From the NCBI GenBank assembly GCA_947469285.1, contig CANIOW010000007.1, positions 43,714 to 107,713 on the forward strand: 64,000 nucleotides of DNA, written 5' to 3'. The first letter of the stretch is position 1; the number at the start of each line of letters is the position of its first letter. Position numbers and translations under genes: made by a program. Below the pieces are notes generated by a model that ran no database searches, was not told the DNA's origin, and saw only the letters and a program-made list of their open reading frames with translations. Source of the DNA: Gammaproteobacteria bacterium (GTDB lineage Bacteria > Pseudomonadota > Gammaproteobacteria > Steroidobacterales > Steroidobacteraceae). Positions 53,468 through 62,494 of the stretch are shown here, piece after piece.

Positions 53468-55582
53468 TTACAGGGTGCGTGCCAGCAAGGCGGCGCTGCG
53501 CATGGCGCCTTCAATATACCCAACGCCTGCGGCATCACCCACTACCTGCGGGTCGAAGCCAGCAGCCCGTAGGGTATCCGCCAAACGCAAGTCGGCACCG
53601 GCGCCTAGCGAGAGGATGACGTGATCTGCGGCAAAGTGAACGGCGGTCCCATCAGCACGCACCGCATGAACGGCGTGTGCGTCAATCTCGATACCACTCA
53701 CCGCTGGTTCAAAGCGCACCCCGGCGGTCCGCAAATCATCTAGGACCCGCCAGCGACGCACAATTTGTAAGCCACGGCCAAATTTGGCGGCGCCATCCAG
53801 TACCACCACTTCGCGTCCACGGTGCGCCAGGAATTCCGCCAGCTCGAGCCCCACCAGTTCGCCGCCGATGATGACGATGCGGCGACCGAGCGGTAGCCAT
53901 GTCTGGGTGGCTGCGCGGACCACCTTGGGGCTGGCGGTTAAGCCGCTCACAGCGCTCACGGCCGCCAGCGCACGGACTGCCCAGTTCAGTTTCTTGCGTC
54001 CGGGTAGCGCAGGCTCGCCCAGCATCAGGCGACGCAGATCATCACCATTTAAGACGTGTGCTTGAGCATCGCCCGGCACGGCATAGAGGTCGCGGCGTGC
54101 TCCCGTGGCCACCACCACCACTTCAGCCGCGAGGGTGCGCAGCAGTTCGGGAGTGGCTTCGGTGCTGAGGCGTACCGTGACGGTAGACTCGCGAATCTCC
54201 CTGATCAACCACGCCAGCAAGCGCTCGTTGGCGTCATACGCGATGGAGGCGAAGCGCAGTGTGCCGCCCAGTTGCCCGCTGCGCTCGATGAGGGTGACCC
54301 GATGTCCGCGCAAAGCCAGACGGCGCGCAGTTTCCATGCCGGCCGGGCCCCCACCCACGACGGCGATATGGCGCACCGAAGCCGCGGGAGCCAGCCAGTC
54401 TTCCTGTTCAAAGGCGGTTTCCGGGTTGACGGCACAACGCACGGTGCCGCCGTTGTAAATGGCACTGATACAGGTGTAGCAATAGATGCAGGGGAGAATT
54501 TTCTCCGGCGTGCCTTGCGTTATTTTGGCAGGCAAGGCCGGGTCGGCCAGCAGCTTGCGCCCCATCCCTAAAAAATCGGCTTCGCCACGTTGCAACACGG
54601 CTTCGGCCACTTCCGGTTCAATCCGGCCGGAGACAATCACCGGCACCGTGACCGCCCGTTTGATGGCCGCTGCCCGCGACAGGTTCAGTCCGGGCACGTG
54701 TGGTGTGTGCGAGCCGGAATGGAGCGTGCCGTGTGCGGTTTCATGATTGGCGGTGACGGTGATGGCATCGCTGCCCGCGGCTACGGCGAGCTTGGCGGTT
54801 TCGATGGCATGGTGTAGCCGAATACCGCCGTCGCGTTCGTACTCTTCCACATCGATCTTGCACCACACCGCGATGTCTGGGCCTGCGGCCTCGCGGACGG
54901 CGCGGAGAATCTCCACCAGTAGGCGCGCCCGGTTCTCCAAGCTGCCGCCGTATTCGTCCGTGCGGACGTTGGTGGCTGGCGAGAGGAAAGAGGAAATAAT
55001 GTAGCCATGCCCACCGTGAATCTCGATGCCATCCACGCCGGCTTGCCGGGCACGTACGGCGGCGGTTCGAAACATCTCTACCAGCGCGGCGATATCCGCG
55101 TGCGTCATGACTTTGAAAGTGACATCACGCAGCTTAAAAAAGGGCGCCACGGCGAGCTCTTCGTCCAGAAAGCCCGCCAGCATGTCGCCATCGACACGCA
55201 CTGGCAGCGATGGCGTCCAGGCGGGGCGGCCCGCCAGCATGTCCTCCATGCCCACCAAGCCACCGAAATGCAGTTGCACCGCAAAGCGGGAATGATGTTG
55301 TTGCACGGCACGGGCCAGCGCGGCGATGCCGGCGATATGCCGGTCTTCCGACAGCGCCGGCTGTCCTTTCATGTTGCCGCCGATAGGCCAACCAACACCC
55401 ACGACGCCCATGGTCACCAGGCCGGCGCCCCCGACGGCATGACGCAGCAGGAAGGCATGTAGCCGCTCGCCACAAGTGCCGTCCGCTTCTGCGAGGCTGG
55501 TGCCCATGGCAGTCAGGAATAAGCGATTGCGTACCCGCATGGGCCCGATCTGGCCCGGCGACAGGAGCTGGGGGTACTTCAT
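53468..55582 (-). CDS. FadH-like NADH:flavin oxidoreductase
   Basis: A 704-residue FMN/[4Fe-4S]/FAD enzyme of the dienoyl-CoA reductase / trimethylamine dehydrogenase family. The barrel active-site segment is HGGHGYIISSFLSP (His189, His192, Tyr194), retaining the catalytic Tyr that the paralogue at 34971 lacks. A cluster motif CIYCYTCISA...C lies near residue 370-390. The FAD loop VVGGGPAGMETARRLALRG is near 415 and the second nucleotide loop VIIGGELVGLELAEFL near 585. Substrate unknown; possible roles are reduction of a conjugated enoyl or demethylation. It is 125 bp downstream of the amidohydrolase gene. Confidence 0.9.
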   Translation of the reverse strand: MKYPQLLSPGQIGPMRVRNRLFLTAMGTSLAEADGTCGERLHAFLLRHAVGGAGLVTMGVVGVGWPIGGNMKGQPALSEDRHIAGIAALARAVQQHHSRFAVQLHFGGLVGMEDMLAGRPAWTPSLPVRVDGDMLAGFLDEELAVAPFFKLRDVTFKVMTHADIAALVEMFRTAAVRARQAGVDGIEIHGGHGYIISSFLSPATNVRTDEYGGSLENRARLLVEILRAVREAAGPDIAVWCKIDVEEYERDGGIRLHHAIETAKLAVAAGSDAITVTANHETAHGTLHSGSHTPHVPGLNLSRAAAIKRAVTVPVIVSGRIEPEVAEAVLQRGEADFLGMGRKLLADPALPAKITQGTPEKILPCIYCYTCISAIYNGGTVRCAVNPETAFEQEDWLAPAASVRHIAVVGGGPAGMETARRLALRGHRVTLIERSGQLGGTLRFASIAYDANERLLAWLIREIRESTVTVRLSTEATPELLRTLAAEVVVVATGARRDLYAVPGDAQAHVLNGDDLRRLMLGEPALPGRKKLNWAVRALAAVSAVSGLTASPKVVRAATQTWLPLGRRIVIIGGELVGLELAEFLAHRGREVVVLDGAAKFGRGLQIVRRWRVLDDLRTAGVRFEPAVSGIEIDAHAVHAVRADGTAVHFAADHVILSLGAGADLRLADTLRAAGFDPQVVGDAAGVGYIEGAMRSAALLARTL

Positions 55583-55707
55583 GGCGTGCTCGCTTCTATG
55601 GCTGAACTTGAACCAAGTTCAAGCATAACCCGCAGCTTTATTGAATGCACTGCATGTTGCGCCGGTGGATAATCACCCGAGGCAGAGCAGATGCCCACGC
55701 ATGACTG

Positions 55708-57438
55708 TCAGTGAGTGGTGCGGGAGAAGACAATTTTCCCATCGATCATGGTCAGGTCGACCGGCACGCTGTGCAGCTCCAGCACGGGTGTTGCGAACAG
55801 GTTCGCATGCACCACCACAAGATCTGCCAGTTTCCCCACGGCGATGGTGCCGCGCGATTGTTCCTCGTGCAGCAGATAGGCGCCGGTGCTGGTATAGGCT
55901 GCAATCGCCTCTGGAAGCCCGAGGCGCTCGAGCGGATTCCACACCGAGTCTGCCTGGCCAGTGGGGTCGATACCGCCGGGGTAGCGGTGCGTGACGGCAG
56001 TTTCCAGGCCCTCTAGGGCCGACACGCCCGTGACGGGCCAGTCGCTGCCCCAAACGACCTGGACGCCCGCGTTGAGGAGCGTGCGCGTCTGGAAAATGCG
56101 CTGACTACGCTCCGGCCCAAACAGTCGCGGGGCGAAGACAGCTTCCCACGGGTCACCGCGACTCCACAGAGGCGAGAAATTCGCTACCACCCCGAGCGTG
56201 CGAAAACGCGCGATGTCGGCTGCGTCAATGAGACACAGGTGGGCGATAGTGTGGCGGTTATCGTGCCAGCCATTGACGCCGCGTGCCGCTGCAAACGCGT
56301 CGAGCGCGGCGCGCACCGCACCATCGCCCTGGGCATGCACATGGACCTGAAAGCCCGCAGCATCCAGTTGGGTGACCAGTCGGTTCAGACGCGCCGGCTC
56401 GATAAACAGTTGCCCGCGGCCAAATTTCCCCGGGTCGTCGGTGTAGGGCTCTAGCAGCACTACGGTGTGTGAACCATAAGCACCATCGAGAAAGATTTTC
56501 ACGCAGTCGGCGCGCAGTCTCTTACCCGCCAAGGCCTTGCGTTGCGCGAGAAAGCCTGCGATTTGCGGTGCGTCGTCTTCGTCCGGATTGAATGGCAGAC
56601 ATAACCGGGTGCGCAGTTGGAGGGCGCCACGGGCATCTAATGTCTGGAAAGCCTGCGCAACGGCAGGGGTGGCCATGGCATCGACCACGGCGGTATAGCC
56701 CAGTCGCGTCATCTCAGCCAGGCCCGCGATCAGGTCGGCCAATGCTTCTGTAGCAGTGGCCGGGGGTATCTGCGCCGCAACCAGATTCATGGCGGACTCT
56801 TCCTGCAGCGCTCCGGTGGCTTGTCCATCGGCGTTGCGCTCAATCCGGCCATTGGGTGGGTCGGCGGTGGTTGGGTTGATGTGGGCCATCGCCAAGGCGC
56901 GGGAGTTAACCCAGGCCTCGTGGCCCGAATTGTTGGTGAGGTAGGCAGGGCGATCGGGGACCAGCGCGTCCAGCATTTCGCGGGTTGGCTGGCCACTCGG
57001 TAAAAAAGCCACTTCATCCCAGCCATCGCCCACAATCCACGGCTTCTCCGGATGGGCGACGGCGTATTGTTGAATCTTCTCGAAGATCTGTTCTCGTTTC
57101 ACCAACCCGTGCAGGTCGAGTGCGGTGTCCGGGTTCGGTGCCATGCCGGGGTGTGAATGCGAATCTTGAAACCCCGGCAGGACCATGCGGCCGTTCAGGT
57201 CGATCACTTGCGTTCGTGGCCCCACGTACGACCGCGCCGTGGCGGTATCGCCCACATAGCGGATGCGATTGCCGGTGACTGCGATGGCGCTGGCCCAACT
57301 GCGGGCTGCATCGGCGGTATAAACTGCGCCATTGACCAACACCAAGTCCGCCGGTACTGATGCCAGCGGGGCAACGTCTGACCACAGCAGGCCAAGCGCT
57401 AACAGAGCGCATGACGCTGGTCGTAGGGTGGGTCGCAT
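55708..57438 (-). CDS. YtcJ-type amidohydrolase
   Basis: A 576-residue metal-dependent hydrolase of the amidohydrolase superfamily (Amidohydro_3/YtcJ-like). An N-terminal signal-like segment is at 1-28. Metal ligands are in FQDSHSHPGM near residue 97, VHVHAQGDGAV near 350 and the HNRH-TIAHLCLIDA region near 385, with the GSDWPV Asp near 460. The substrate of such exported or membrane-associated family members is generally unknown; amide, ester or carbamate hydrolysis is expected. It is 4 bp downstream of the TonB receptor stop, so translationally linked to it. Confidence 0.9.
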   Translation of the reverse strand: MRPTLRPASCALLALGLLWSDVAPLASVPADLVLVNGAVYTADAARSWASAIAVTGNRIRYVGDTATARSYVGPRTQVIDLNGRMVLPGFQDSHSHPGMAPNPDTALDLHGLVKREQIFEKIQQYAVAHPEKPWIVGDGWDEVAFLPSGQPTREMLDALVPDRPAYLTNNSGHEAWVNSRALAMAHINPTTADPPNGRIERNADGQATGALQEESAMNLVAAQIPPATATEALADLIAGLAEMTRLGYTAVVDAMATPAVAQAFQTLDARGALQLRTRLCLPFNPDEDDAPQIAGFLAQRKALAGKRLRADCVKIFLDGAYGSHTVVLLEPYTDDPGKFGRGQLFIEPARLNRLVTQLDAAGFQVHVHAQGDGAVRAALDAFAAARGVNGWHDNRHTIAHLCLIDAADIARFRTLGVVANFSPLWSRGDPWEAVFAPRLFGPERSQRIFQTRTLLNAGVQVVWGSDWPVTGVSALEGLETAVTHRYPGGIDPTGQADSVWNPLERLGLPEAIAAYTSTGAYLLHEEQSRGTIAVGKLADLVVVHANLFATPVLELHSVPVDLTMIDGKIVFSRTTH

Positions 57439-57442
57439 GCCC

Positions 57443-59935
57443 TTAACGACGCGGTAAGCGATACGAGAAACGTAGTCCCACGGTGCGCGGACGGTTGGTG
57501 ACCGTGACCAAGGGCCCGTTGTCTGGGTTCAGGTACAGCTCCGCTCGTGTGTCGGACAGGTTCTCGCCGAATAGTTCCACACTCCACGTGTCTTTAGCGA
57601 CGCCCAGGGCAGCATCGTAGGTGCTGTAGGGGTGCTGCGTGTAGTTCAACGGCACGATGACCGACGCCTTGGACTCCGCGGTGTGCTGTGCCGCGATCTG
57701 CCAGTACGCCTCGTAGCCGTTGAGCGTGAATTCATAACGGGCGCGTACATTGCCCTGGAACGCGGGTGCCTGTGCCAGTGGACTGCCCTTGCCCGGCGTT
57801 GGGTACAGGATGACCGGCAGGCCGTCGTTACCATAAAGAAATGGCTGGTTGGCTTGTTGGCTGTCATTCCACGAGGCGGCGGTCCACAGGGTGAGATGCT
57901 CGGTCGCACGAAAGACGATTTCTGTTTCCGCGCCGCGCACCCGGTAGTTTGGGCCGTTACTGGTGAACACCAGGTTGCCGTAGATCGTTGGGTCGTATTG
58001 GGTGATAAGAACGTTGTTCCAGTTTTCCTGGTAAATGGCCCCATTCAAGCGCAGGCGGCCGTCTAGCCACGTGGTCTTCCAGCCGATTTCTTTGTTGGTG
58101 AGCTCGTCGCTGTCGAAGAAAATCGGCACCGAGAACAGGCCGGAGAGGGGCGAGGTGGCGGGCATCACTCCCTGACCGCGGTTAAAGCCGCCAGGCCTGA
58201 ACCCCTCTGAATAGGTGGCATACAGCATGGCATCGTCGGTGACATGCCAGGTGATGTTCAGCTTGCGGGTGTTGCCAGAGAAGTCTTTTTGCAGGTGGAG
58301 AGCGTCGAGGTTTTTGCTGTACGGCGCGGGCTGGCAGTCGACCACATAGCGACAGCCGTAACCCGAATTGGCAGAGCCCTTTTCGTACGTGTCCATCGAG
58401 TACGCGCGAATACCCGCGGTCACGGTCAACTGTTGCGGGAGGATATCGAAGGCCACCTCGCCAAACGCGGCTTTTTGTTTATAACCGCGCGTGATGTCAT
58501 TGAAAAATGCATTGCCGTCGGGACGACGCGACGGGTCAAACTGGGTGGTGCCGGCCAGCGGTTTCTGGCCGAGGAACCCGGCGTCCGCATTGCCGTAGAT
58601 GAAGTTCGCGGAATCCTCGATTTTAAAATCTTCGTAAAACACACCGCCGATGGCGCGTAAACGCTGATCCGCCGGCGTGCTTACCCGCAGTTCGTGGCTC
58701 TGGTGGGTATTGTGCTGCACGTCCCGCCACACGGCGCTTGGCGAGTAACAGTGAGGTGCGGCGTCGGGGTTCGCTGGGTTGGTCGCAAAATAGGCGCCAC
58801 CGGTGCACTGGTAGTAGGGTCCAAAGAACGAATTCGCATAGGCCGTGTAATCGGTCACACCATCCAGCTTACGGTCCAAGTAACCACCGGTGTAGACCAC
58901 ATCCAGTGCCGCCAGCCGCCCGGTTAGTGTCCATGCGGTATTGTCGAAGGTGTCTTCCATGCGCGTCTGGTTGTACTGCGCAATCTGCAAGTCACCGAGC
59001 GTCGGGTCGTAGCCGAAAACGCCGTCCACCTCGAGTTTCTGGTGGCTCTGTTGCACCAGCAACGACCAGTCGTCGTTGAACTGGTACAAGCCGCTGAGTC
59101 GCGCGCCCTGATATTTCACAGGGTTATAAGCGTCACTGGCCAAGCCCTCGTTCGAGAGGCTGTTAATCCCCTCTGGCAGCACGCCCCCGAAGTAGTACTG
59201 GATGCCAGAGCCTTCCGCGGTGCGGTGAAAAGTGGACGGGATATTGCGGATATACCCGCCACGCGAGTCGTTGTACACCACCAGACGCGCGGCGAGTTTT
59301 TCATTCACCAGCGGGAGATTGATGACCGCTTCAATCTTGTTACTGGAGTCGCCCGGCGAGGTTGTTTCATAGCCGGCCTTGAGCGCCAGATCAAACACGT
59401 CGAGCTGTGGTTTGTTGGTGATGTAGCGAATGGCGCCTGCTTGTGCACCAGCGCCGTACAGGGTTCCTTGGGGGCCCTCGAGCACTTCGATACGCTCGAT
59501 ATCTGCGGCGTAGACATCGAGGTTATGACCCGGGAGCTGCACCGACTGGTCGTCCAGATAGACCGCGACGTTCGGGAATGGCCCGGTGCCGCCCGACACT
59601 TGGTTCGCGTCGGTCACGGCGGCTAGCCCGCGCATGTAGATCTGGTTTTGACCCGGCCCCTGACCCGCGGAAGTTACGTTGGGCAGGAAACGCAGGTACT
59701 GGTCGAACGTCTGCACGTTTAGATTGGCCAGCGTCTCGCCCGTGAACGCTTGAATGGCGATGGGTACATCTTGCAGACTCTCGGAGCGGCGGGTCGCCGT
59801 GACCAGCACCTCTTCTACCTGGCCTGCATTGTTCGGTGCAGCGCCACCGTTAGTAGGCGGCGCAGCGAATGCCGCTGCGGGCGCGTTGCTCAGAATGGCC
59901 AGGATGGCGCAGCTTAGTGTGGGGCTCGTCTTCAC
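57443..59935 (-). CDS. TonB-dependent outer-membrane receptor
   Basis: An 830-residue receptor with a signal peptide (residues 1-25). Plug domain features: EEVLVTATRRSESLQDVPIAIQAFTGETL near residue 41, IEVLEGPQGTLYGAGAQAGAIRYITNKP near 150. A large barrel follows, ending in LRFSYRLPRR. The start is GTG at 59935 with GGAG at good spacing. The sulfotransferase is 110 bp upstream and the amidohydrolase 4 bp downstream, so it is the uptake part of this block. It differs in length and sequence from the receptor at 40.8 kb, so a different substrate is likely. Confidence 0.93.
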   Translation of the reverse strand: MKTSPTLSCAILAILSNAPAAAFAAPPTNGGAAPNNAGQVEEVLVTATRRSESLQDVPIAIQAFTGETLANLNVQTFDQYLRFLPNVTSAGQGPGQNQIYMRGLAAVTDANQVSGGTGPFPNVAVYLDDQSVQLPGHNLDVYAADIERIEVLEGPQGTLYGAGAQAGAIRYITNKPQLDVFDLALKAGYETTSPGDSSNKIEAVINLPLVNEKLAARLVVYNDSRGGYIRNIPSTFHRTAEGSGIQYYFGGVLPEGINSLSNEGLASDAYNPVKYQGARLSGLYQFNDDWSLLVQQSHQKLEVDGVFGYDPTLGDLQIAQYNQTRMEDTFDNTAWTLTGRLAALDVVYTGGYLDRKLDGVTDYTAYANSFFGPYYQCTGGAYFATNPANPDAAPHCYSPSAVWRDVQHNTHQSHELRVSTPADQRLRAIGGVFYEDFKIEDSANFIYGNADAGFLGQKPLAGTTQFDPSRRPDGNAFFNDITRGYKQKAAFGEVAFDILPQQLTVTAGIRAYSMDTYEKGSANSGYGCRYVVDCQPAPYSKNLDALHLQKDFSGNTRKLNITWHVTDDAMLYATYSEGFRPGGFNRGQGVMPATSPLSGLFSVPIFFDSDELTNKEIGWKTTWLDGRLRLNGAIYQENWNNVLITQYDPTIYGNLVFTSNGPNYRVRGAETEIVFRATEHLTLWTAASWNDSQQANQPFLYGNDGLPVILYPTPGKGSPLAQAPAFQGNVRARYEFTLNGYEAYWQIAAQHTAESKASVIVPLNYTQHPYSTYDAALGVAKDTWSVELFGENLSDTRAELYLNPDNGPLVTVTNRPRTVGLRFSYRLPRR

Positions 59936-59988
59936 GGTATTCTCCGGAATACTGCGCTTGTGCCAGCGCCTGTTTGATTGATCCCTTG

Positions 59989-60018
59989 CCTATGTACTGT
60001 AGCACTGACAGGCATAGG
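59989..60018. promoter_or_regulatory. Candidate operator upstream of the TonB receptor
   Basis: CCTATG (59989-59994) and CATAGG (60013-60018) are inverted arms 18 bases apart with a smaller CTGT/ACAG pair inside, in the spacer between the sulfotransferase and receptor genes. Such a layout would suit a regulator dimer. No regulator gene is adjacent, and clear promoter boxes were not found. Confidence 0.3.
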
Positions 60019-60045
60019 TTTTCACCTGCTCGGTCTGGGGTGGGT

Positions 60046-62049
60046 TCAGGTACCAGCCAATGGGTCTAAGGCCGCCTTTAACGGGCCCAGCCAAGGCTCA
60101 AAATGTCGCCATTGGTCCACCCCCTCGCGGAAAATGGGGCGGCGGACCTGCTCTGAGCTGGGGGTGCGAATGCTACGTGAGGTTTTGTGGAACTCGAGGC
60201 AGGCTGTCTCGAAGGGCAGTCCGCAAAAATCGAGGAGCCGTCGGACGTTGTCCTCTAGGTGATCCACCACTTCTTCGTATTGCACCCGCAGCACTTTGCC
60301 CGGCAGCACGCTGTCCCAGTGGGACATGAGTTCGACGTACTGGCGGTAGTAATGCCCGATATCGTCAAGGCCGTAGGTAAATTCTTGGCCGGCCGCGAAC
60401 AGTTGCTTGTAGCCACTGAAGCAGCAGCCCATCGCGTCGCGTCGCGCATCGATGATGCGGGCGTTGGGCAAGATCAGGTGAATCAACCCGATATGGCGGA
60501 AGTTGTTTGGCATCTTGTCGATGAAACAGGGTGCGCTGCCGCGAAACATGCGGGTGTCGGCGAGATAACGCTCGCCCATCCGGGTGAGCGCGTCGGGCCG
60601 CAGGCCGGCGAGGGTGGACGGATAGCGCGGCGGTTCGTCATTACGCCGCCGCCCGTCGAGCTGCATCGCAAAGCCCCGGATGTTGGGCAGCTCCATGGTG
60701 CCTTCCACCTGCGAGTGGGACGCGAGGATCTGCTCGAGCAGGGTTGATCCGGCCCGTGGCAGCCCGACAATGAAAATGGGATCGGCGTGTTGGCAACCGA
60801 CGCCACGCCTTGCAGCGAGAAATTCAGCTGTGCAGACGCTTTGCTGCAGCTTCAAGTCCCGTTCCAGGTAGTCGGCGCGATACTGCACCTCCGCTTTCTT
60901 CGCGGCATTGCCGCGGGCGTAATAACGGAAAGACTCTGCATAGTCCTCCCGATCTTCCAGCGCCTTGCCGAGAGCGAAACAGCAGTGGTAGCGGTCTACG
61001 GAATCCGTCTCCGACGTGGCTTCGAGGGCGCGCATGGCCGCCATTTCGGTTTCGGGAAAACGGTAGGTCTTCAGGTTGGCCAGACTCCAGTAGGCGTCGC
61101 CAAAATCTGGTTTCACATGGGCGGCATCGCGGTAGGCATCAATTGCCTCCGACACTTGTCCGAGAGAACGCAGCGCATGCCCAATGGACAGATGTAGCAA
61201 TGGATCCTGGGGTGTGTGGATGAGTAACTGGCGGTATTGCTCGATGGCGGATGCATGGTCACCCAGGCCGGCACATTGGGCCGCATGCAGAGCTTGGAAC
61301 ACCCGATTCTCGGGCTCGATGGCCAGTAAACGCGCGGCTTGTTCGCGTGCCTTGGCGAATTTCTGTCGCCGTCCCAGCACCTGCGCATAGTCGTAGCGGG
61401 CGCTATGGTAGTCGGGCGCGAATTCCAACACGCTCTCGAGCAGGAACTCGGCGTCATCGAGCACATCGAGACGAGTCCCAATGCTTGCCAGCAGCCGCAT
61501 GCCTTCTAGGTGATGGCCATGGGTGCGCAAGAAATGTCGGCAAATCTGTTCGGCTTTGAACAGGTCGTCTTCGTGCATGAGGCTGGTGACACTGACCAGC
61601 GCTGCTGGCAGCTTTTCCAAATGGATACATTGCGCATGCGCACGGTCGGCGTCGTCTGGGCGCTGCAGGGTCTGATAGAGCGCGACTAGCGCTTTCCAAC
61701 TGGCCTGCAAGGCGGGGTTCAGCGTAACCGCACGTTGGTAGGCGGCGAGCGCGCGATCTGGCTGCTGGACCACCAGTAGGCAATGGCCGCGTTCCTGAAA
61801 GAGCCGTCCGTAAAGCGGGGCCGCAGCCTCGAGCTGGTCCAGCAAGCCCAACGCTGCTTCCGGCTGCTGCAGGTAGCGTTGTGCTACCGCCGCCATGTAC
61901 AAGGCGTCGCGGTTCAAAGGGGCGGTGGCCAAGACTGCATCGGCTGCGGCCAAGGCTGCCGCAAAGCGGCTTTTTTCCAACAGCTTGCGGATGCTGTCGA
62001 TGTGCTGCTCGACACTTGAAGCGGCTTGCGTGGTGTGGGTGGTTTGCAT
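60046..62049 (-). CDS. TPR-repeat sulfotransferase family protein
   Basis: A 667-residue protein with two parts. Residues about 10-400 are tetratricopeptide-like helical repeats. The sulfotransferase domain starts at about 423 with IFIVGLPRAGSTLLEQILAS (GLPRAGST at 429-436, the PAPS 5'-phosphosulfate loop), then KMPNNFRHIGLIHLILPNARIID (3'-phosphate region) and a C-terminal SEQVRRPIFREGVDQWRHF segment typical of the bacterial TPR-sulfotransferase group. No signal peptide is seen. The acceptor is unknown. It is the first long gene of the 52-62 kb minus-strand block, 110 bp ahead of a TonB receptor. A possible 40-residue peptide gene lies just upstream. Confidence 0.9.
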   Translation of the reverse strand: MQTTHTTQAASSVEQHIDSIRKLLEKSRFAAALAAADAVLATAPLNRDALYMAAVAQRYLQQPEAALGLLDQLEAAAPLYGRLFQERGHCLLVVQQPDRALAAYQRAVTLNPALQASWKALVALYQTLQRPDDADRAHAQCIHLEKLPAALVSVTSLMHEDDLFKAEQICRHFLRTHGHHLEGMRLLASIGTRLDVLDDAEFLLESVLEFAPDYHSARYDYAQVLGRRQKFAKAREQAARLLAIEPENRVFQALHAAQCAGLGDHASAIEQYRQLLIHTPQDPLLHLSIGHALRSLGQVSEAIDAYRDAAHVKPDFGDAYWSLANLKTYRFPETEMAAMRALEATSETDSVDRYHCCFALGKALEDREDYAESFRYYARGNAAKKAEVQYRADYLERDLKLQQSVCTAEFLAARRGVGCQHADPIFIVGLPRAGSTLLEQILASHSQVEGTMELPNIRGFAMQLDGRRRNDEPPRYPSTLAGLRPDALTRMGERYLADTRMFRGSAPCFIDKMPNNFRHIGLIHLILPNARIIDARRDAMGCCFSGYKQLFAAGQEFTYGLDDIGHYYRQYVELMSHWDSVLPGKVLRVQYEEVVDHLEDNVRRLLDFCGLPFETACLEFHKTSRSIRTPSSEQVRRPIFREGVDQWRHFEPWLGPLKAALDPLAGT

Positions 62050-62097
62050 GGGGTGGCGTTAGCCATGAGGGGCGGCGGTTGGCGCCCTGCATGGGAT

Positions 62098-62220
62098 TCA
62101 TGCTGGCGGCGTGAGTACCGGGACCGCTGCGTGGCGGAGCCCCTGGCCGTTCTCAACGAGGAGGGTCTGTTTCTTTAGTGCCGCGCTGCTTGTCAGGTCG
62201 ATGGTGGTCCTGGGAGCCAT
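62098..62220 (-). CDS. Possible 40-residue peptide gene upstream of the sulfotransferase
   Basis: A short open frame starting at ATG 62220, preceded by GAGG at 8 bases, ending 48 bp before the sulfotransferase ATG. The peptide MAPRTTIDLTSSAALKKQTL... contains many Thr, Ser and Lys but no Tyr or Cys. It resembles no family I know. Ribosome site and position favour it, but so short a frame could be chance. If real, it would be transcribed with the sulfotransferase. It would not be a Tyr-sulfation substrate. Confidence 0.35.
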   Translation of the reverse strand: MAPRTTIDLTSSAALKKQTLLVENGQGLRHAAVPVLTPPA

Positions 62221-62494
62221 CGTGTAAACCTCGGCGGCAGCGGAGCCAGTGCAGCCAGCGCCGCGAACAGCGGCCAGCGATTTTGCAAAAACACCCATGG
62301 GCCTCAACTCCGGAGCAGGGGCGGATTCCTTAGGCGCAAGAGGTTAGGCTAAAAAATACACGCCCGCTAGCAGGCGGGGGCCAATGACGGGTGTCGCTGG
62401 AAAGGGATGATGACTATTTGGTATCGTCGCCCTCGAGTTCGGCGGTGATTGCGGTCGTCTGGGTTTTCATAAAAACGTTTATTGAGGGTATCTC
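62221..62494. other. Spacer upstream of the duplicated membrane protein gene; no gene seen
   Basis: Part of the largest gap (62050-62494). No RNA gene or further convincing reading frame was found in it. It contains an AT-richer stretch at about 62465-62494 that may hold the promoter and the GAGGG ribosome site of the plus-strand gene at 62495. A short GC-rich stem (CCCGC/GCGGG) lies near 62365. Confidence 0.5.

Noticed and set aside
62098..62307. 69-residue version of the small frame upstream of the sulfotransferase
   Set aside because: Only the ATG at 62220 has a ribosome site; the upstream start has none.
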